From: Chitinophaga dinghuensis
GTDB lineage: Bacteria; Bacteroidota; Bacteroidia; Chitinophagales; Chitinophagaceae
Assembly: GCF_003259435.1 (NCBI RefSeq)
Contig: NZ_QLMA01000001.1
Span: 124,001-188,000, forward strand
Direction: 5' to 3'
Length of the DNA: 64,000 bases
Position 1 is the first letter of the stretch; the number at the start of each line of letters is the position of its first letter. The notes beneath the pieces were generated by a model. It had not been told where the DNA came from. It did no database searches and was given only the letters and a program-made list of their open reading frames with translations. Shown one piece after another: positions 6,873 to 16,968 of this stretch. The position numbers were made by a program, and so were the translations under genes.

Positions 6873-9020
6873 ATGAAAAAAATAAATATTCTTACAGCCG
6901 GACTTTTGCTGCAGATGCAATTGGCGGGCGCACAGTCTGGTACTAAACAACAGCCCGATTGGTTGATCAATAACAAGGGCTACAAAGCGGTAGCAGCCGT
7001 TCAGGGAAAAGATATTACGCTCAGTAACGGCTTACTCAGCCGGAGTTTTCGTGTATCCCCGAACGTGATATGTACCGATTACCGGAATCTGACCAGCGGA
7101 GAACAATTGCTGCGCGCTATCAAACCAGAAGCCCAGCTTGTGATTGATGGTAAAACTGTGAATATCGGTGGCGCCTATACGCAGCGGCAACAGGCTTACC
7201 TGCTTCCGGCCTGGCTAGATGGCATGCAGGCTGGTGCGGCAGATATGCAGTATCAACGGTATGAAATCGCCGATCTGAAACCGTATATGGCGGATAACGG
7301 CCATACCAGACAGTCAACCGGAAAGTCGCTCATTTTCACTTACGCGGCGCCGGCCAGTTCAAACCTGAAAGGGCTTAGCGTCAAAGTGCATTATGATTTG
7401 TTTGATGGAATTCCCCTGGTGTCTAAATGGTTGGAAATCTCCAATGGCACTGGCAAATCGTTGCAGTTAAACCAGGTGAAAAATGAAATCCTGGCGGTGC
7501 CGGAAGAAGAATCAGCCGTAGTGGGAAGTCCGGAACATATGGCCAAACCTCATGGCATATACGTAGAAAGCAATTATGCTTTCAATAACGCGATGAAAGC
7601 CAATTTGAGCGACCAGACCACCCATTGGAAAACGGATAGCACCTATACCTCCCAGGTGAATTATGATTTGCAAACCCCTTGCGTATTGGAGATTTATCCG
7701 GAAGTACCGGTAGGTATAGTTTTGGGAGACAACAGTCGCTTTGAATCAATTCGCACCTACGAATTGCTGATGGATGGATATGACCGGGAACGGAACGGGC
7801 TCGCCAAGAGAGCGATGTATCGTACCGTTGCACCGTGGACAAACAGAAATCCCATCTTCATGCACCTGGTGAGCACAGATCCTGTTAAAGTGAAATCGGT
7901 GATAGACCAATGTGCTGCCACTGGTTATGAAGGCGTGATTTTAAGTTTCGGCAGTGGCCTGAATATGGAAGATACTTCTGCTGCTAATATCGCGAAATTC
8001 AAATCCCTGGCGGATTATGCGAAAAGTAAAGGTATAATGCTGGGAGGATATTCCCTGTTTTCCAGCAGACGAATCAGTGAAGAGGACGATGTAATCAATC
8101 CTGCAACAGGAAAAACCGGCGGCGCCTTCTTTGGCAATGCGCCTTGCCTGGGAAGTAAATGGGGCCTCAGTTACATTGCGAAGCTGGAGTATTTCTTTAC
8201 AGCTACCGGCTTCAACATCTTTGAAAATGACGGACCCTATCCGGGCGATGTATGCGCGTCTGCCACTCATCCTGGTCATACGGGGAAAGACGACTCCCAA
8301 TGGAAACAGATGGAGTTACAGAAAGGCCTATATCACTGGATGTATGCGAGGAATATTTATGTCAATGCGCCTGATTGGTATTTCCTGGACGGGACTAACA
8401 AAATCGCCTTAGGTTACAGGGAAGTGAATTTCTCACTGCCGCGTGCAGAACAACAAATCTTAAACCGACAGAATATTTACGACGGATTATGGGAGAAAAC
8501 GGGATCTATGAGCTGGGGTTTTGTACCGCTGACTGAATATCAGGGAGGAGGTGCAGCAGCAACCCTGGAGCCATTGAAAGACCATCTGTCTGACTATGAA
8601 AAACTGATGATGCAATACTATGGCGCTGGTGTGCAGGCTTGCTATCGCGGACCCCGTTTATACGACACCGATAGTACCCGTCAGCTGGTAGCGAATGTCA
8701 TCTCATGGTATAAAAAATACAGACCTATCCTGAATGCGGATATATTACATCTCAGAAGACCTGATGGCAGGGATTGGGATGGTATCCTGCATATCAGCGC
8801 TGCACTGCCGCAAAAAGGACTGGCGATGCTGTACAATCCAACACAGGAAGCCATTACCCGGGAAATTGCGCTGCCATTGTATTATAGCGGATTAACCCAA
8901 ACTGCTCGTATCCGGGAAAAAGAAGGTCCGCTGAAAACGTATACGCTTGACCGTGAGTTTAACGCACACATAAAAATAACGATCCCTGCTGGCGGGTATA
9001 CCTGGCTGGTAGTGGAATAA
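6873..9020 (+). CDS. Putative glycoside hydrolase, GH36/GH-D-like layout
   Basis: 715 residues with a signal peptide ending LAGAQ. Residues about 35-320 look like an N-terminal beta-sandwich (DITLSNGLLSRSFRV, HYDLFDGIPLVSKWLEISN), as in GH36-type enzymes. Residues about 330-640 look like a TIM barrel (GYEGVILSFGSG, LADYAKSKGIMLGGYS, then FNIFENDGPYPGD), with Asp453 in the ENDGPYPG segment a candidate catalytic acid. The C-terminal part is a small beta domain. I cannot assign a numbered family; clan GH-D (alpha-galactosidase-like) is the best structural guess, from layout rather than a motif match. Its place between two GH29 fucosidases, with gaps of 19 and 32 bases, implies action on the same fucosylated glycan. 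Confidence 0.65.
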   Translation: MKKINILTAGLLLQMQLAGAQSGTKQQPDWLINNKGYKAVAAVQGKDITLSNGLLSRSFRVSPNVICTDYRNLTSGEQLLRAIKPEAQLVIDGKTVNIGGAYTQRQQAYLLPAWLDGMQAGAADMQYQRYEIADLKPYMADNGHTRQSTGKSLIFTYAAPASSNLKGLSVKVHYDLFDGIPLVSKWLEISNGTGKSLQLNQVKNEILAVPEEESAVVGSPEHMAKPHGIYVESNYAFNNAMKANLSDQTTHWKTDSTYTSQVNYDLQTPCVLEIYPEVPVGIVLGDNSRFESIRTYELLMDGYDRERNGLAKRAMYRTVAPWTNRNPIFMHLVSTDPVKVKSVIDQCAATGYEGVILSFGSGLNMEDTSAANIAKFKSLADYAKSKGIMLGGYSLFSSRRISEEDDVINPATGKTGGAFFGNAPCLGSKWGLSYIAKLEYFFTATGFNIFENDGPYPGDVCASATHPGHTGKDDSQWKQMELQKGLYHWMYARNIYVNAPDWYFLDGTNKIALGYREVNFSLPRAEQQILNRQNIYDGLWEKTGSMSWGFVPLTEYQGGGAAATLEPLKDHLSDYEKLMMQYYGAGVQACYRGPRLYDTDSTRQLVANVISWYKKYRPILNADILHLRRPDGRDWDGILHISAALPQKGLAMLYNPTQEAITREIALPLYYSGLTQTARIREKEGPLKTYTLDREFNAHIKITIPAGGYTWLVVE

Positions 9021-9052
9021 TTATCTGATCAAACCAAAATTTATAATCCGAC

Positions 9053-10396
9053 ATGAAAAAAATTACACTTGGCATTCTCACCTTGTTACTGCTGATGCTA
9101 GGGCAGTTAGAGGCACAGCAGAAGCTTTCCACAGAGACGGATGCGCAAAAAGAACAGCGCATGGCCTGGTGGCTGAATGATCGTTTCGGGATGTTTATCC
9201 ACTGGGGTTTATATTCCCTTCCTGCCCGTCATGAATGGGTGAAAAGTAATGAACGTATTACAGACAGCGCCTATCAGAAGTACTTCGACAACTTTAATCC
9301 TGACTTGTATAATCCACGGGAGTGGGCCAGGATGGCTAAGGCCGCAGGTATGAAATATGCGGTGCTGACTACTAAACACCATGAAGGTTTTTGTCTGTTC
9401 GATTCAAAATTCACAGAATATAAATCCACTAATACCGCTATTAGAAAGGATCTGGTGAAAGAATGGGTGGAAGCATTTCGTGCAGAAGGGTTGAAAGTAG
9501 GATTTTACTACTCGCTGATCGACTGGCATCATCCGGACTATACCATCGATAATAATCACCCGCAGCGTCCGAAGAATCCTGCCGATTATGATAAGTTGAA
9601 CAAAGGTCGCGATATGGCCAAGTACCGTACCTACTTGCATAATCAGGTGAAGGAATTGATGACCAACTATGGAAAAATCGATATTCTCTGGTTGGATTTC
9701 AGCTTCCCGGGAGAACATGGTAAAGATCATAATGACTGGGGATCTGAGGAGTTACTGAAAATGGTGCGTAAACTGCAACCGGGTATTATTGTGGATGATC
9801 GTCTGGATCTGAATAATTATGATGATGGATTTGATTTCGTTACACCTGAACAGTATAAAGTATCAGAATGGCCGATGCGTAATGGTAAGAAGGTACATTG
9901 GGAAACTTGTCAGACCTTCTCTGGCTCCTGGGGTTATTACCGTGATGAGACCAGCTGGAAAGATAACAAGCAGTTGCTGGTATTGCTGATTGAGTCTGTA
10001 AGTAAAGGAGGGAACCTGTTACTGAACGTAGGTCCAACTTCCAGAGGATTGTTTGATTATCGTGCTCAGAAAGCCCTGGCAGGCATGGGCGACTGGATGA
10101 CTGTGAATAGTCGCGCTATTTACGGTTGTACACAGGCGCCGGCAGATATTCAACGTCCGGAGAATTCATTGCTGACTTATAATCCGGTGACTAAGCGTTT
10201 ATATGTGCATTTACTGGATTACCCGTTGCAGCGTTTTGAACTACCTGGGATGAAAGGTAAAATTAAATATGCCCAGTTCCTGCATGATGGCTCTGAGATC
10301 AAGATGCGGAATACCGACAAGGGGGATGTAGCGCTGGATTTACCGGTATTGAAGCCTAATGTGGAGATTCCTGTGATAGAGCTGGTATTGGAATAA
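9053..10396 (+). CDS. GH29 alpha-L-fucosidase, single-domain
   Basis: 447 residues with a signal peptide ending LEAQQ. Compact GH29: FGMFIHWGLYS (about 45-55), TTKHHEGFCLFDS (106-118), GFYYSLIDWHHPDY, ILWLDFSFPG with nucleophile Asp215, and HWETCQTFSGSWGY with Glu284 in the usual acid/base segment. SVSKGGNLLLNVGPTSRG ends the barrel and only a short C-terminal beta domain follows. It differs clearly from the 598-residue enzyme two genes upstream (shorter, long DWHHPDY insert), so different linkage preferences are likely. Third gene of the set; a rho-independent terminator follows 18 bases after the stop. Confidence 0.93.
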   Translation: MKKITLGILTLLLLMLGQLEAQQKLSTETDAQKEQRMAWWLNDRFGMFIHWGLYSLPARHEWVKSNERITDSAYQKYFDNFNPDLYNPREWARMAKAAGMKYAVLTTKHHEGFCLFDSKFTEYKSTNTAIRKDLVKEWVEAFRAEGLKVGFYYSLIDWHHPDYTIDNNHPQRPKNPADYDKLNKGRDMAKYRTYLHNQVKELMTNYGKIDILWLDFSFPGEHGKDHNDWGSEELLKMVRKLQPGIIVDDRLDLNNYDDGFDFVTPEQYKVSEWPMRNGKKVHWETCQTFSGSWGYYRDETSWKDNKQLLVLLIESVSKGGNLLLNVGPTSRGLFDYRAQKALAGMGDWMTVNSRAIYGCTQAPADIQRPENSLLTYNPVTKRLYVHLLDYPLQRFELPGMKGKIKYAQFLHDGSEIKMRNTDKGDVALDLPVLKPNVEIPVIELVLE

Positions 10397-10413
10397 CTTT
10401 ATTAATGGAAAGG

Positions 10414-10453
10414 TATCCGCCGTCGTATTAAAAAGCGGCGGCGGATTTTTTTG
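10414..10453 (+). terminator. Terminator closing the first fucosidase operon
   Basis: ATCCGCCG and CGGCGGAT arms around an A-rich loop, followed by seven Ts. Confidence 0.8.
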
Positions 10454-10462
10454 CTTTTATAT

Positions 10463-10490
10463 TTCGTAAAAAGATTTATATTTTTACGAA
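10463..10490. repeat. Perfect 10-bp inverted repeat in the AT-rich gap
   Basis: TTCGTAAAAA and TTTTTACGAA, separated by eight bases, directly behind the terminator. It could be a hairpin or a regulator site; no gene starts close by. Confidence 0.6.
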
Positions 10491-11036
10491 GGTCAATAAG
10501 AATTCCAGATGTCTGGTAAATCCGAGGTTTAATTTGACACGTATATTATGCAGCGGATGTACCGATATAAAGAATGGTAATGGGAGATGTAGAACAGAAT
10601 ATTCTTATCAAGTTACTTGAATTATGAAGTAGCGGATAATGGAAAAGAAGATATTTTTAGATAAAGAAGAACCGCTTTTGAAAGAAAAACCGATATATAT
10701 TATAAAATTTAATTTGATTGGTTTGATAAGAATGCCCTTTTAGAGTGTATTGATTATTAACCAGTTGTGTTTATTGTTGATCCGGAATATCTTTATTGTC
10801 AACCATATTATGATTATATCTTTATTGTAATATGAAATATCTTGTATATTAATATTTATTGAAAAACCATATACCTATCCGATTGACTGCTGCTAGGATT
10901 TGTTTCAAATTTGTTATGGTATGGGAACCGTGTAATCTTTCCAGTTATTTGTAATCAGCGCCATACCGGCTTCCAAAACTAGCAGTTTACCTGGAGGAAC
11001 TTTCATATGAAAATCACATAACCCAAAAGGAATATT
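10491..11036. other. AT-rich intergenic stretch without a supported gene
   Basis: About 550 bases, clearly poorer in G+C than the flanks. Only short frames occur: a 34-codon plus-strand frame (10639-10743, beginning MEKKIFLDKEEP) and a 30-codon minus-strand frame (11003-10914, beginning MKVPPGKLLV). Neither has a recognised domain. A GGAGG followed by ATGAAAATCACATAA (11004-11021) sits just before the LuxR-type gene and may be the remains of its original start. Confidence 0.4.
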
Positions 11037-11648
11037 ATGAAAAAAGTGGGGCCTATTAGTGCTGGTCATTGGGGCGAGTCGAATGTTTTTGAGGTTGGAG
11101 AATTGCATCGTGAAACAACTGATACGTTACAACAATTAGCAAAAGATATCTGTAACCTCGTTTTTATGGATGTAGATATACCAGGATTAACATCAATAGA
11201 GGCTGCCAGCATTGTAAAGGCTGCGTATCCTGAGATAAATGTTATTCTACTCACGATAAGAGAAGATAGTAAAACTGTATCGCAGGTGCAGGTGCCGGAA
11301 GAGGGCATTCATCTGGATAAAATTCCACCGGTTACCTTGTCGGAATTTTTATCGAGGGTGTATGAAACTGCGCTGCATTCTAATCAGCTGGCGGTGGATA
11401 AAGTGTTGGCCTTTTTCAGAGAGCGCCCAGCAGTGCAATCCGTACAACAAGATACTTATGGTTTGTCGCCAAGAGAAAAGGAAATCCTTCGCTGCCTGGT
11501 AGACGGAGATACCTACAAACAGATTTCGGAACATTGCCATATCAGCGTAGGAACCGTACGCTCACATATTATGAATATCTACAGAAAACTGGAGGTTAAC
11601 TCCCGCTCCAATGCCATCGTTAAAGCAATGAAAGAACATTTAATCTGA
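11037..11648 (+). CDS. LuxR-type response regulator with degenerate receiver
   Basis: 203 residues. The C-terminal about 60 residues are a clear GerE helix-turn-helix: LSPREKEILRCLVDGDTYKQ then ISVGTVRSHIMNIYRKLEV. The first about 120 residues match the later part of a receiver domain (FEVGEL, NLVFMDVDIPG with Asp45 as phospho-acceptor, INVILLTI), but the first beta-strand with its acidic pair is missing. The N-terminus MKKVGPISAGHWGESNV does not look like a receiver strand, whereas the next frame over the same bases reads LLVLVIGASRMF, so two compensating frameshifts may have scrambled it. No histidine kinase is adjacent. It lies between two fucosidase operons and may control one of them, but without the acidic pocket it may not be phosphorylated normally. 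Confidence 0.8.
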   Translation: MKKVGPISAGHWGESNVFEVGELHRETTDTLQQLAKDICNLVFMDVDIPGLTSIEAASIVKAAYPEINVILLTIREDSKTVSQVQVPEEGIHLDKIPPVTLSEFLSRVYETALHSNQLAVDKVLAFFRERPAVQSVQQDTYGLSPREKEILRCLVDGDTYKQISEHCHISVGTVRSHIMNIYRKLEVNSRSNAIVKAMKEHLI

Positions 11649-11938
11649 TGCGTCCCTCGCTACAGTATTAAGCATTTCCCTCTGGCTTGCCAACGTAGTT
11701 TTTAGCGGAATTTTCCTGCATTTCAGCTCCAGACGCGCTTATCCCTGCGATAAGCCGCTTGAAAATGCTATGCAAAAAAGATAAAATTTTACCGTATTTT
11801 GTGCAATCGATTGCGTAATTTACATGCCGTAAACAGTGTCAACCAGGCTATTCCATTTTTATATCCTAATTTGAAATGATGCATACGTTTGCATTACAAC
11901 ACTGAAACACTAGTACCACTTAAAGCTGCTGTCCCGTT
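11649..11938. other. Upstream region of the GH2-GH95 operon
   Basis: 290 bases with no gene. It holds a hairpin (GCTTATC/GATAAGC, 11737-11755) without a T tract, a LacI-type palindrome at 11803-11814, and a TTTAC/GTAAA inverted repeat just after it. No exact TAnnTTTG box was seen. Confidence 0.45.
11803..11814. promoter_or_regulatory. LacI/GalR-type palindromic operator candidate
   Basis: GCAATCGATTGC is a perfect palindrome with a central CG, the usual form of LacI-family operators. It lies 125 bases before the first gene of the GH2-GH95-GH29 operon. No LacI-type regulator gene lies in the window. Confidence 0.5.
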
Positions 11939-14395
11939 ATGATGAGAAAAGTATTTTCCTTTTGGCTATGTGCCCTCCTTTGTTCCTGCCACGTACTCAT
12001 GGCCCAGCAAACCATTCGTGTCAACAATCAATGGGATTTCCTGAAAAGTGACCTCGGCGGCGTATGGGAAGCCATGCGCCCAGCCTCCGAAGGAAGCCCG
12101 GAATCCGTGCCCCTATGGCAAAAAGTAACCATCCCGCACTGCTTCAACGACCGCGATGGCGTTGACCCAGACGTGAACTTCTACCAGGGCCCCGGATGGT
12201 ACCGTACCAACATGGATATCAAAAATCCTTATAACAACGGCCGTACCTTCCTGCACTTCCTCGGATCAGGACAGAAAACTAACGTATACGTATACACGCA
12301 ATTAATTGGCTCACACACCGGCGGATATGACGAGTGGTCTGTAGACATCACCGACGCTGTGAAAAACTTCCTGCAATCGCCAGAAGCCAAACGCTTCAAA
12401 GGAAAAGTACCAGTAGCCATCCGCGCAGATAATACCCGCGACCTGGAAATGATTCCTTCCTCCATGTCGGATTTTAATGTATACGGCGGCGTATATCGCC
12501 CACTGGAACTGGTTTACACGCCTGCGCTCTCGTTCGATGCTTTCCATATACAAGCGACTACAGATGCTGCCGGAAACGAAGGATCCCTGACCTTCTCTTC
12601 CTCTTTTATCAATGCAGCCAATCTGAAAGATGCCAGCCTGGAAATCACCCTCCGCGATCCGCGCAACCAAGTGGTGAAAACTATCACACAACCAGTTGCG
12701 CTCTCCTCCGGAGAACAACAACTGGCAACACTCTCCATTAAAAAACCTGTTCGCTGGTCTCCTGATCAGCCTAACTTATATACAGTTACTGCCAAACTCA
12801 GCTCTGCTGCCGGTACCGCTGAATGGTCCGGTACCACAGGCTTCCGTCACTTCAAATTCGAAGAACACGGCCCTTTCCTGCTGAATGGGAAACGCCTGCT
12901 CCTCCGTGGTACGCATCGTCATGAAGATCATGCCGGCGTAGCCGCTGCCATGGACGACGCTACCATCAGAAAAGAAATGATCCTCATGAAACAAATGGGG
13001 ACCAACTTCATTCGCCTCGGTCACTATCAGCAACATCCGCTGGTACTGCAACTCTGCGATAGCCTCGGTATCCTCGTATGGGAAGAAATTCCATGGTGCC
13101 GCGGTGGCCTCGGTGGTCCAATCTATAAAGAACAAGCCAGAAGAATGCTGACCAATATGATCAGCCAGCATAGCAATCACCCGGCTGTCATTCTCTGGGG
13201 CCTCGGTAATGAAAACGACTGGCCTGGCGACTTCCCGGAATTCGATAAGGAAAAGATCCGCCAGTTCATGTCAGAACTGCATCACCTCGCACATCAGTTG
13301 GATAGTACCCGACTGACGACCATTCGTCGCTGCGATTTTTGTAAGGATATCGTAGACGTTTATTCCCCTTCTATCTGGGCAGGATGGTACCGCGGTCGCT
13401 ATACAGAGTATAAACAAGAAACCCTGAAGGAAATTGCTCGTGTAAATCACTTCTTCCATGCAGAATGGGGCGCCGACAGTCACCAAGGCAGATATGCGGA
13501 GAATCCTGAGTTCTTTATCCAACAGATAGCCACAGGGAAAGGTGCGGATGAACGTACCGGCGACTTTGCGCTCACCGGCGGAAACGCACGCGCATCCAAA
13601 GATGGCGACTGGTCAGAATCTTACGCTGTAAACCTGGTAGACTGGCACCTGAAAGAACAGGAAACCATGCCAATGCTGACTGGTAGCGCATACTGGGTAT
13701 TCAAGGATTTCTCTACGCCACTTCGTCCGGAAAATCCGGTACCTTATGTAAATCAGAAAGGTATTGTGGCGCGTGATCTCTCTCCCAAAGAAATATATTA
13801 TGTATTCCAATCCTACTGGCTCACACAGCCAATGGTACATATCTATGGCCATAACTGGCCTATCCGCTGGGGTAATGCCGGCGAAGAGAAAGAAGTAAGA
13901 GCCTATTCAAACTGTGCAGAAGCAGAACTCTTTGTAAACGGTAAAAGTGCCGGTGTGAAAAAACGCGACAGTCAGAACTTCCCGGCTGCTGGCCTTCGCT
14001 GGAATGTAGTGCTGCAACCTGGTCAGAATAATATCCGTGTAGTAGCCCGCAACGGCAAAACCACGGTGACAGATGAAACCACCTGGACTTACCAAACAGA
14101 AAAATGGAGCAAACCAGCGAAGCTGATCGTGGAAAAAGAAAATCAAGGTAATACCACCCTCGTGAAAGTGAAGGCGGTGGATGCAAATGGGGTACTCTGC
14201 CTCGATGCGGCCAATTTGATTACCTGGTCTGTTGCCGGAAATGGTACGCTGATCGATGATTTGGGCACTGTGGGCGGCTCCCGCAAAGTGCAGCTGGCCA
14301 ACGGACAAGCGAGCATCCGCATCGCCAATAATAACGGTAAAAGCGTAGTGGCTGCTACCGCTGATGGATTAACAACCGGTTTGATTGAATTATAA
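11939..14395 (+). CDS. GH2 beta-galactosidase-type glycoside hydrolase
   Basis: 818 residues, signal peptide ending LMAQQ. GH2 layout: sugar-binding jelly roll (about 27-195, IPHCFNDRDG, FYQGPGWYRT, SHTGGYDEW), immunoglobulin-like domain (about 200-305), TIM barrel from LLNGKRLLLRGTHRHED (about 314-331). Acid/base Glu425 lies in GLGNENDWP, and Glu509 in FFHAEWGADSH is the expected nucleophile. The C-terminal about 200 residues add two beta domains (AYSNCAEAELFVNGKSAG, resembling DUF4982, then an Ig-like domain). GH2 enzymes remove beta-galactose, beta-glucuronate or beta-mannose among others, and the substrate cannot be fixed from sequence alone. First gene of a five-gene operon; the next starts 18 bases downstream. 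ATG at 11939 or 11942 is possible. Confidence 0.9.
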   Translation: MMRKVFSFWLCALLCSCHVLMAQQTIRVNNQWDFLKSDLGGVWEAMRPASEGSPESVPLWQKVTIPHCFNDRDGVDPDVNFYQGPGWYRTNMDIKNPYNNGRTFLHFLGSGQKTNVYVYTQLIGSHTGGYDEWSVDITDAVKNFLQSPEAKRFKGKVPVAIRADNTRDLEMIPSSMSDFNVYGGVYRPLELVYTPALSFDAFHIQATTDAAGNEGSLTFSSSFINAANLKDASLEITLRDPRNQVVKTITQPVALSSGEQQLATLSIKKPVRWSPDQPNLYTVTAKLSSAAGTAEWSGTTGFRHFKFEEHGPFLLNGKRLLLRGTHRHEDHAGVAAAMDDATIRKEMILMKQMGTNFIRLGHYQQHPLVLQLCDSLGILVWEEIPWCRGGLGGPIYKEQARRMLTNMISQHSNHPAVILWGLGNENDWPGDFPEFDKEKIRQFMSELHHLAHQLDSTRLTTIRRCDFCKDIVDVYSPSIWAGWYRGRYTEYKQETLKEIARVNHFFHAEWGADSHQGRYAENPEFFIQQIATGKGADERTGDFALTGGNARASKDGDWSESYAVNLVDWHLKEQETMPMLTGSAYWVFKDFSTPLRPENPVPYVNQKGIVARDLSPKEIYYVFQSYWLTQPMVHIYGHNWPIRWGNAGEEKEVRAYSNCAEAELFVNGKSAGVKKRDSQNFPAAGLRWNVVLQPGQNNIRVVARNGKTTVTDETTWTYQTEKWSKPAKLIVEKENQGNTTLVKVKAVDANGVLCLDAANLITWSVAGNGTLIDDLGTVGGSRKVQLANGQASIRIANNNGKSVVAATADGLTTGLIEL

Positions 14396-14413
14396 TCCTA
14401 AATCTGCCAACAG

Positions 14414-16954
14414 ATGACCAGATACTTTTTAAGCATCAGCCTTTGCCTGTCGGCATTGAGCCTGCATGCAGCGCCACCTGATTCTCTACTGAAGCTTTGG
14501 TACAAGCAACCCGCCTCTCAATGGGTGGAAGCGCTGCCACTGGGCAATGGCCGCATTGGCGCCATGGTCTTTGGCGGCGTACAAACAGAAGAACTACAAC
14601 TCAATGAAGCGACCATCTGGTCCGGTACTCCACGTAACGGCAATAATCCGCAAGCAAAAGAGTTGTTGCCACAAGTACGCCAACTTCTGAAAGAAGAAAA
14701 GTACATGGAGGCCGATAAGCTCTCCCGGGAGATGCTGGGTAAGTACAGTGCCCGCTATCTCACACTGGGTAGCCTCTTCCTGGATAATAACATTACCGGT
14801 AATGCCGATGCCTACCATCGGGAGCTTGATCTGAATACGGGCATTAGCACTGTAAAATTCACGGCTAACGGTGTCGTATATACGCGACAAACATTCATCA
14901 GTTATCCGGCGCAATTGCTGGTAATGCGTATTACCGCCAGCAAACCTGGCGCTGTCAGCTTTGATACCCGCTTTGCCAACCAGATGCCGCATGCCAATAA
15001 AGTACTGGATAAAGCGAAACACCTGGTAGCAATGAATGGCAACTGTCCTTCTTATGTGGCCGCCCGGGCCTACGAAAAAGAACAGGTTGTCTACGGCAAA
15101 GGCGAGGATGGCAGCGACCCTGTGAGCTATGCGGTATATTTACAAGCGAAATCAAAAGATGGAAATATCACAGAAGATACTGCTGGTATCCATGTGAAAA
15201 ACGCGACAGATGTAGTATTACTGCTCTCCATCGGTACCAGTTATACCCGTGAAGGCGTTCGCGTCGATGCGGCTGCCCGTGCCAAAGCGGCGCTGGACAA
15301 GGCTGGCTCTATGCAGTTTGCACAACTATTATCCGGTCACGAGAAAGACTATACGAATCTGTTTAACAGGGTAGCCCTTAACTTAGGAGATGACGGCGCC
15401 GGAATTTTACCCACTGATCAGCGTTTGAAAGACTACACCGCTGCCGGAGGTAACCGTGATCCGCAACTGACCACCCTGTTATATCAGTATGGTCGTTATC
15501 TGATGATCTCCGGTTCCCGCAACGGAGGACAGGCGATGAATCTCCAGGGCCTCTGGAATAAAGAATTACAGCCACCATGGGGTTCGAACTATACCATTAA
15601 CATCAATACTGAAATGAACTACTGGCCTTCTGAGTCGGCTAACCTTTCAGAATGTACAGAACCGCTGTTTAGTTTTATCAGCCTCCTGGCGAAGAATGGT
15701 CGTACTACCGCTAGCGTTAACTATGGCGCTAAAGGTTGGACAGCCCATCATAATTCAGATCTCTGGGGCATGACGAATCCAGCTGGCGGTATTGATTTTA
15801 AAGATCCCAGCGGTAATCCTAAATGGGGGATATGGCCTATGGGCGGCGCATGGCTGACCCGCCATCTCTGGGAACATTATCAATATACCGGCGATAAGAA
15901 ATTCCTTGCTTCCATTTATCCACAACTGGAAGGAGCCTGCGAATTTATGCTCGACTGGCTGATCAAAGATGAGAATGGCCACTGGGTAACCAATCCGTCT
16001 ACCACTCCAGAGAATAATTTCCGCGTGGACGGTAAAGCCACTGGTTCCGTGAGCATTGCCACTACCATGGATCTTTCTATTATTCGCGATTTATTTAACA
16101 ATACCATCCTGGCTTCGAAAGTACTGGGCAAAAATCCGGAACTAGCCAACAGACTGACTAAAACGCTGTCGGAAATTTATCCTTTTCATGCCGGACAGTA
16201 CGGACAACTGCAGGAATGGTACAAAGACTGGGATGATCCTAAAGACAGCCACAGACACGTGTCTCACCTATATGGCCTTTTCCCTGGTAATTTCATTTCT
16301 CCCCGCCATGATGCTACGCTATCGGAAGCGGCTAAACGTAGTTTATTACTGCGCGGAGATGGTGGCACAGGCTGGTCCAAATCCTGGAAGATCAACTGGT
16401 GGGCCCGACTGGAAGATGGCAATCATGCTTACACGATGTTGAATAAACAGCTGTTCCTCGCCGGCGGACAAACCGTAAGTGTGGCTGATAACAGTGGTGG
16501 TAGCTATGCCAACCTCTTTGACGCACATCCTCCGTTCCAAATAGACGGTAACTTCGGAGTAACTTCCGGTATCACTGAAATGCTCCTCCAAAGCCACGAT
16601 GGCGCTATCTATCTGTTGCCCGCTTTGCCAGATGCATGGCCAACGGGATCCGTGAAAGGACTGAAAGCCAGAGGCGGATTTGAAGTAGACATGAGCTGGA
16701 AAGATGGACAACTAACGAGTGCGACTATACGCTCTACCCTGGGCGGAAACTGCCGTGTAAGAGTACAACAACCTATGAAAATTACCGGCGCTAAACCAGC
16801 AACAGGAGAAAATCAGAATCCATTCTACACGCTGGCTATGAAAGGCAAAACAGAAGTGAAAGACGCTTCCAAACTGGCCTCGCTGGATCTGAAACAGGTA
16901 TATGAATATGATTTGCCTACCGCTGGCGGAAAATCCTATACCATTACCAAATAG
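14414..16954 (+). CDS. GH95 alpha-L-fucosidase (or alpha-galactosidase-type) enzyme
   Basis: 846 residues, signal peptide ending LHAAP. GH95 architecture: N-terminal beta domain ([30 protein letters not shown], about 37-72), then an (alpha/alpha)6 barrel. The conserved asparagines are in [12 protein letters not shown] (about 394-405). The catalytic glutamate is expected in STTPENNF (Glu533) and the second conserved acid in [10 protein letters not shown] (Asp711). The family inverts alpha-1,2-L-fucosides; some members act on alpha-L-galactosides, which cannot be excluded. Length is typical (about 800). Second gene of the operon; the next starts 14 bases downstream. With the GH29 enzymes it gives the locus two unrelated fucosidase folds. 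Confidence 0.93.
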   Translation: MTRYFLSISLCLSALSLHAAPPDSLLKLWYKQPASQWVEALPLGNGRIGAMVFGGVQTEELQLNEATIWSGTPRNGNNPQAKELLPQVRQLLKEEKYMEADKLSREMLGKYSARYLTLGSLFLDNNITGNADAYHRELDLNTGISTVKFTANGVVYTRQTFISYPAQLLVMRITASKPGAVSFDTRFANQMPHANKVLDKAKHLVAMNGNCPSYVAARAYEKEQVVYGKGEDGSDPVSYAVYLQAKSKDGNITEDTAGIHVKNATDVVLLLSIGTSYTREGVRVDAAARAKAALDKAGSMQFAQLLSGHEKDYTNLFNRVALNLGDDGAGILPTDQRLKDYTAAGGNRDPQLTTLLYQYGRYLMISGSRNGGQAMNLQGLWNKELQPPWGSNYTININTEMNYWPSESANLSECTEPLFSFISLLAKNGRTTASVNYGAKGWTAHHNSDLWGMTNPAGGIDFKDPSGNPKWGIWPMGGAWLTRHLWEHYQYTGDKKFLASIYPQLEGACEFMLDWLIKDENGHWVTNPSTTPENNFRVDGKATGSVSIATTMDLSIIRDLFNNTILASKVLGKNPELANRLTKTLSEIYPFHAGQYGQLQEWYKDWDDPKDSHRHVSHLYGLFPGNFISPRHDATLSEAAKRSLLLRGDGGTGWSKSWKINWWARLEDGNHAYTMLNKQLFLAGGQTVSVADNSGGSYANLFDAHPPFQIDGNFGVTSGITEMLLQSHDGAIYLLPALPDAWPTGSVKGLKARGGFEVDMSWKDGQLTSATIRSTLGGNCRVRVQQPMKITGAKPATGENQNPFYTLAMKGKTEVKDASKLASLDLKQVYEYDLPTAGGKSYTITK

Positions 16955-16968
16955 TACTTATTCCCGTT

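Noticed and set aside
10639..10743. 34-residue plus-strand frame
   Set aside because: AT-rich composition and no domain, start signal or neighbour support.
10914..11108. Minus-strand frame ending NNWKDYTVPIP
   Set aside because: Overlaps the LuxR-type gene antisense; only the last 30 codons read well and no family is recognisable.
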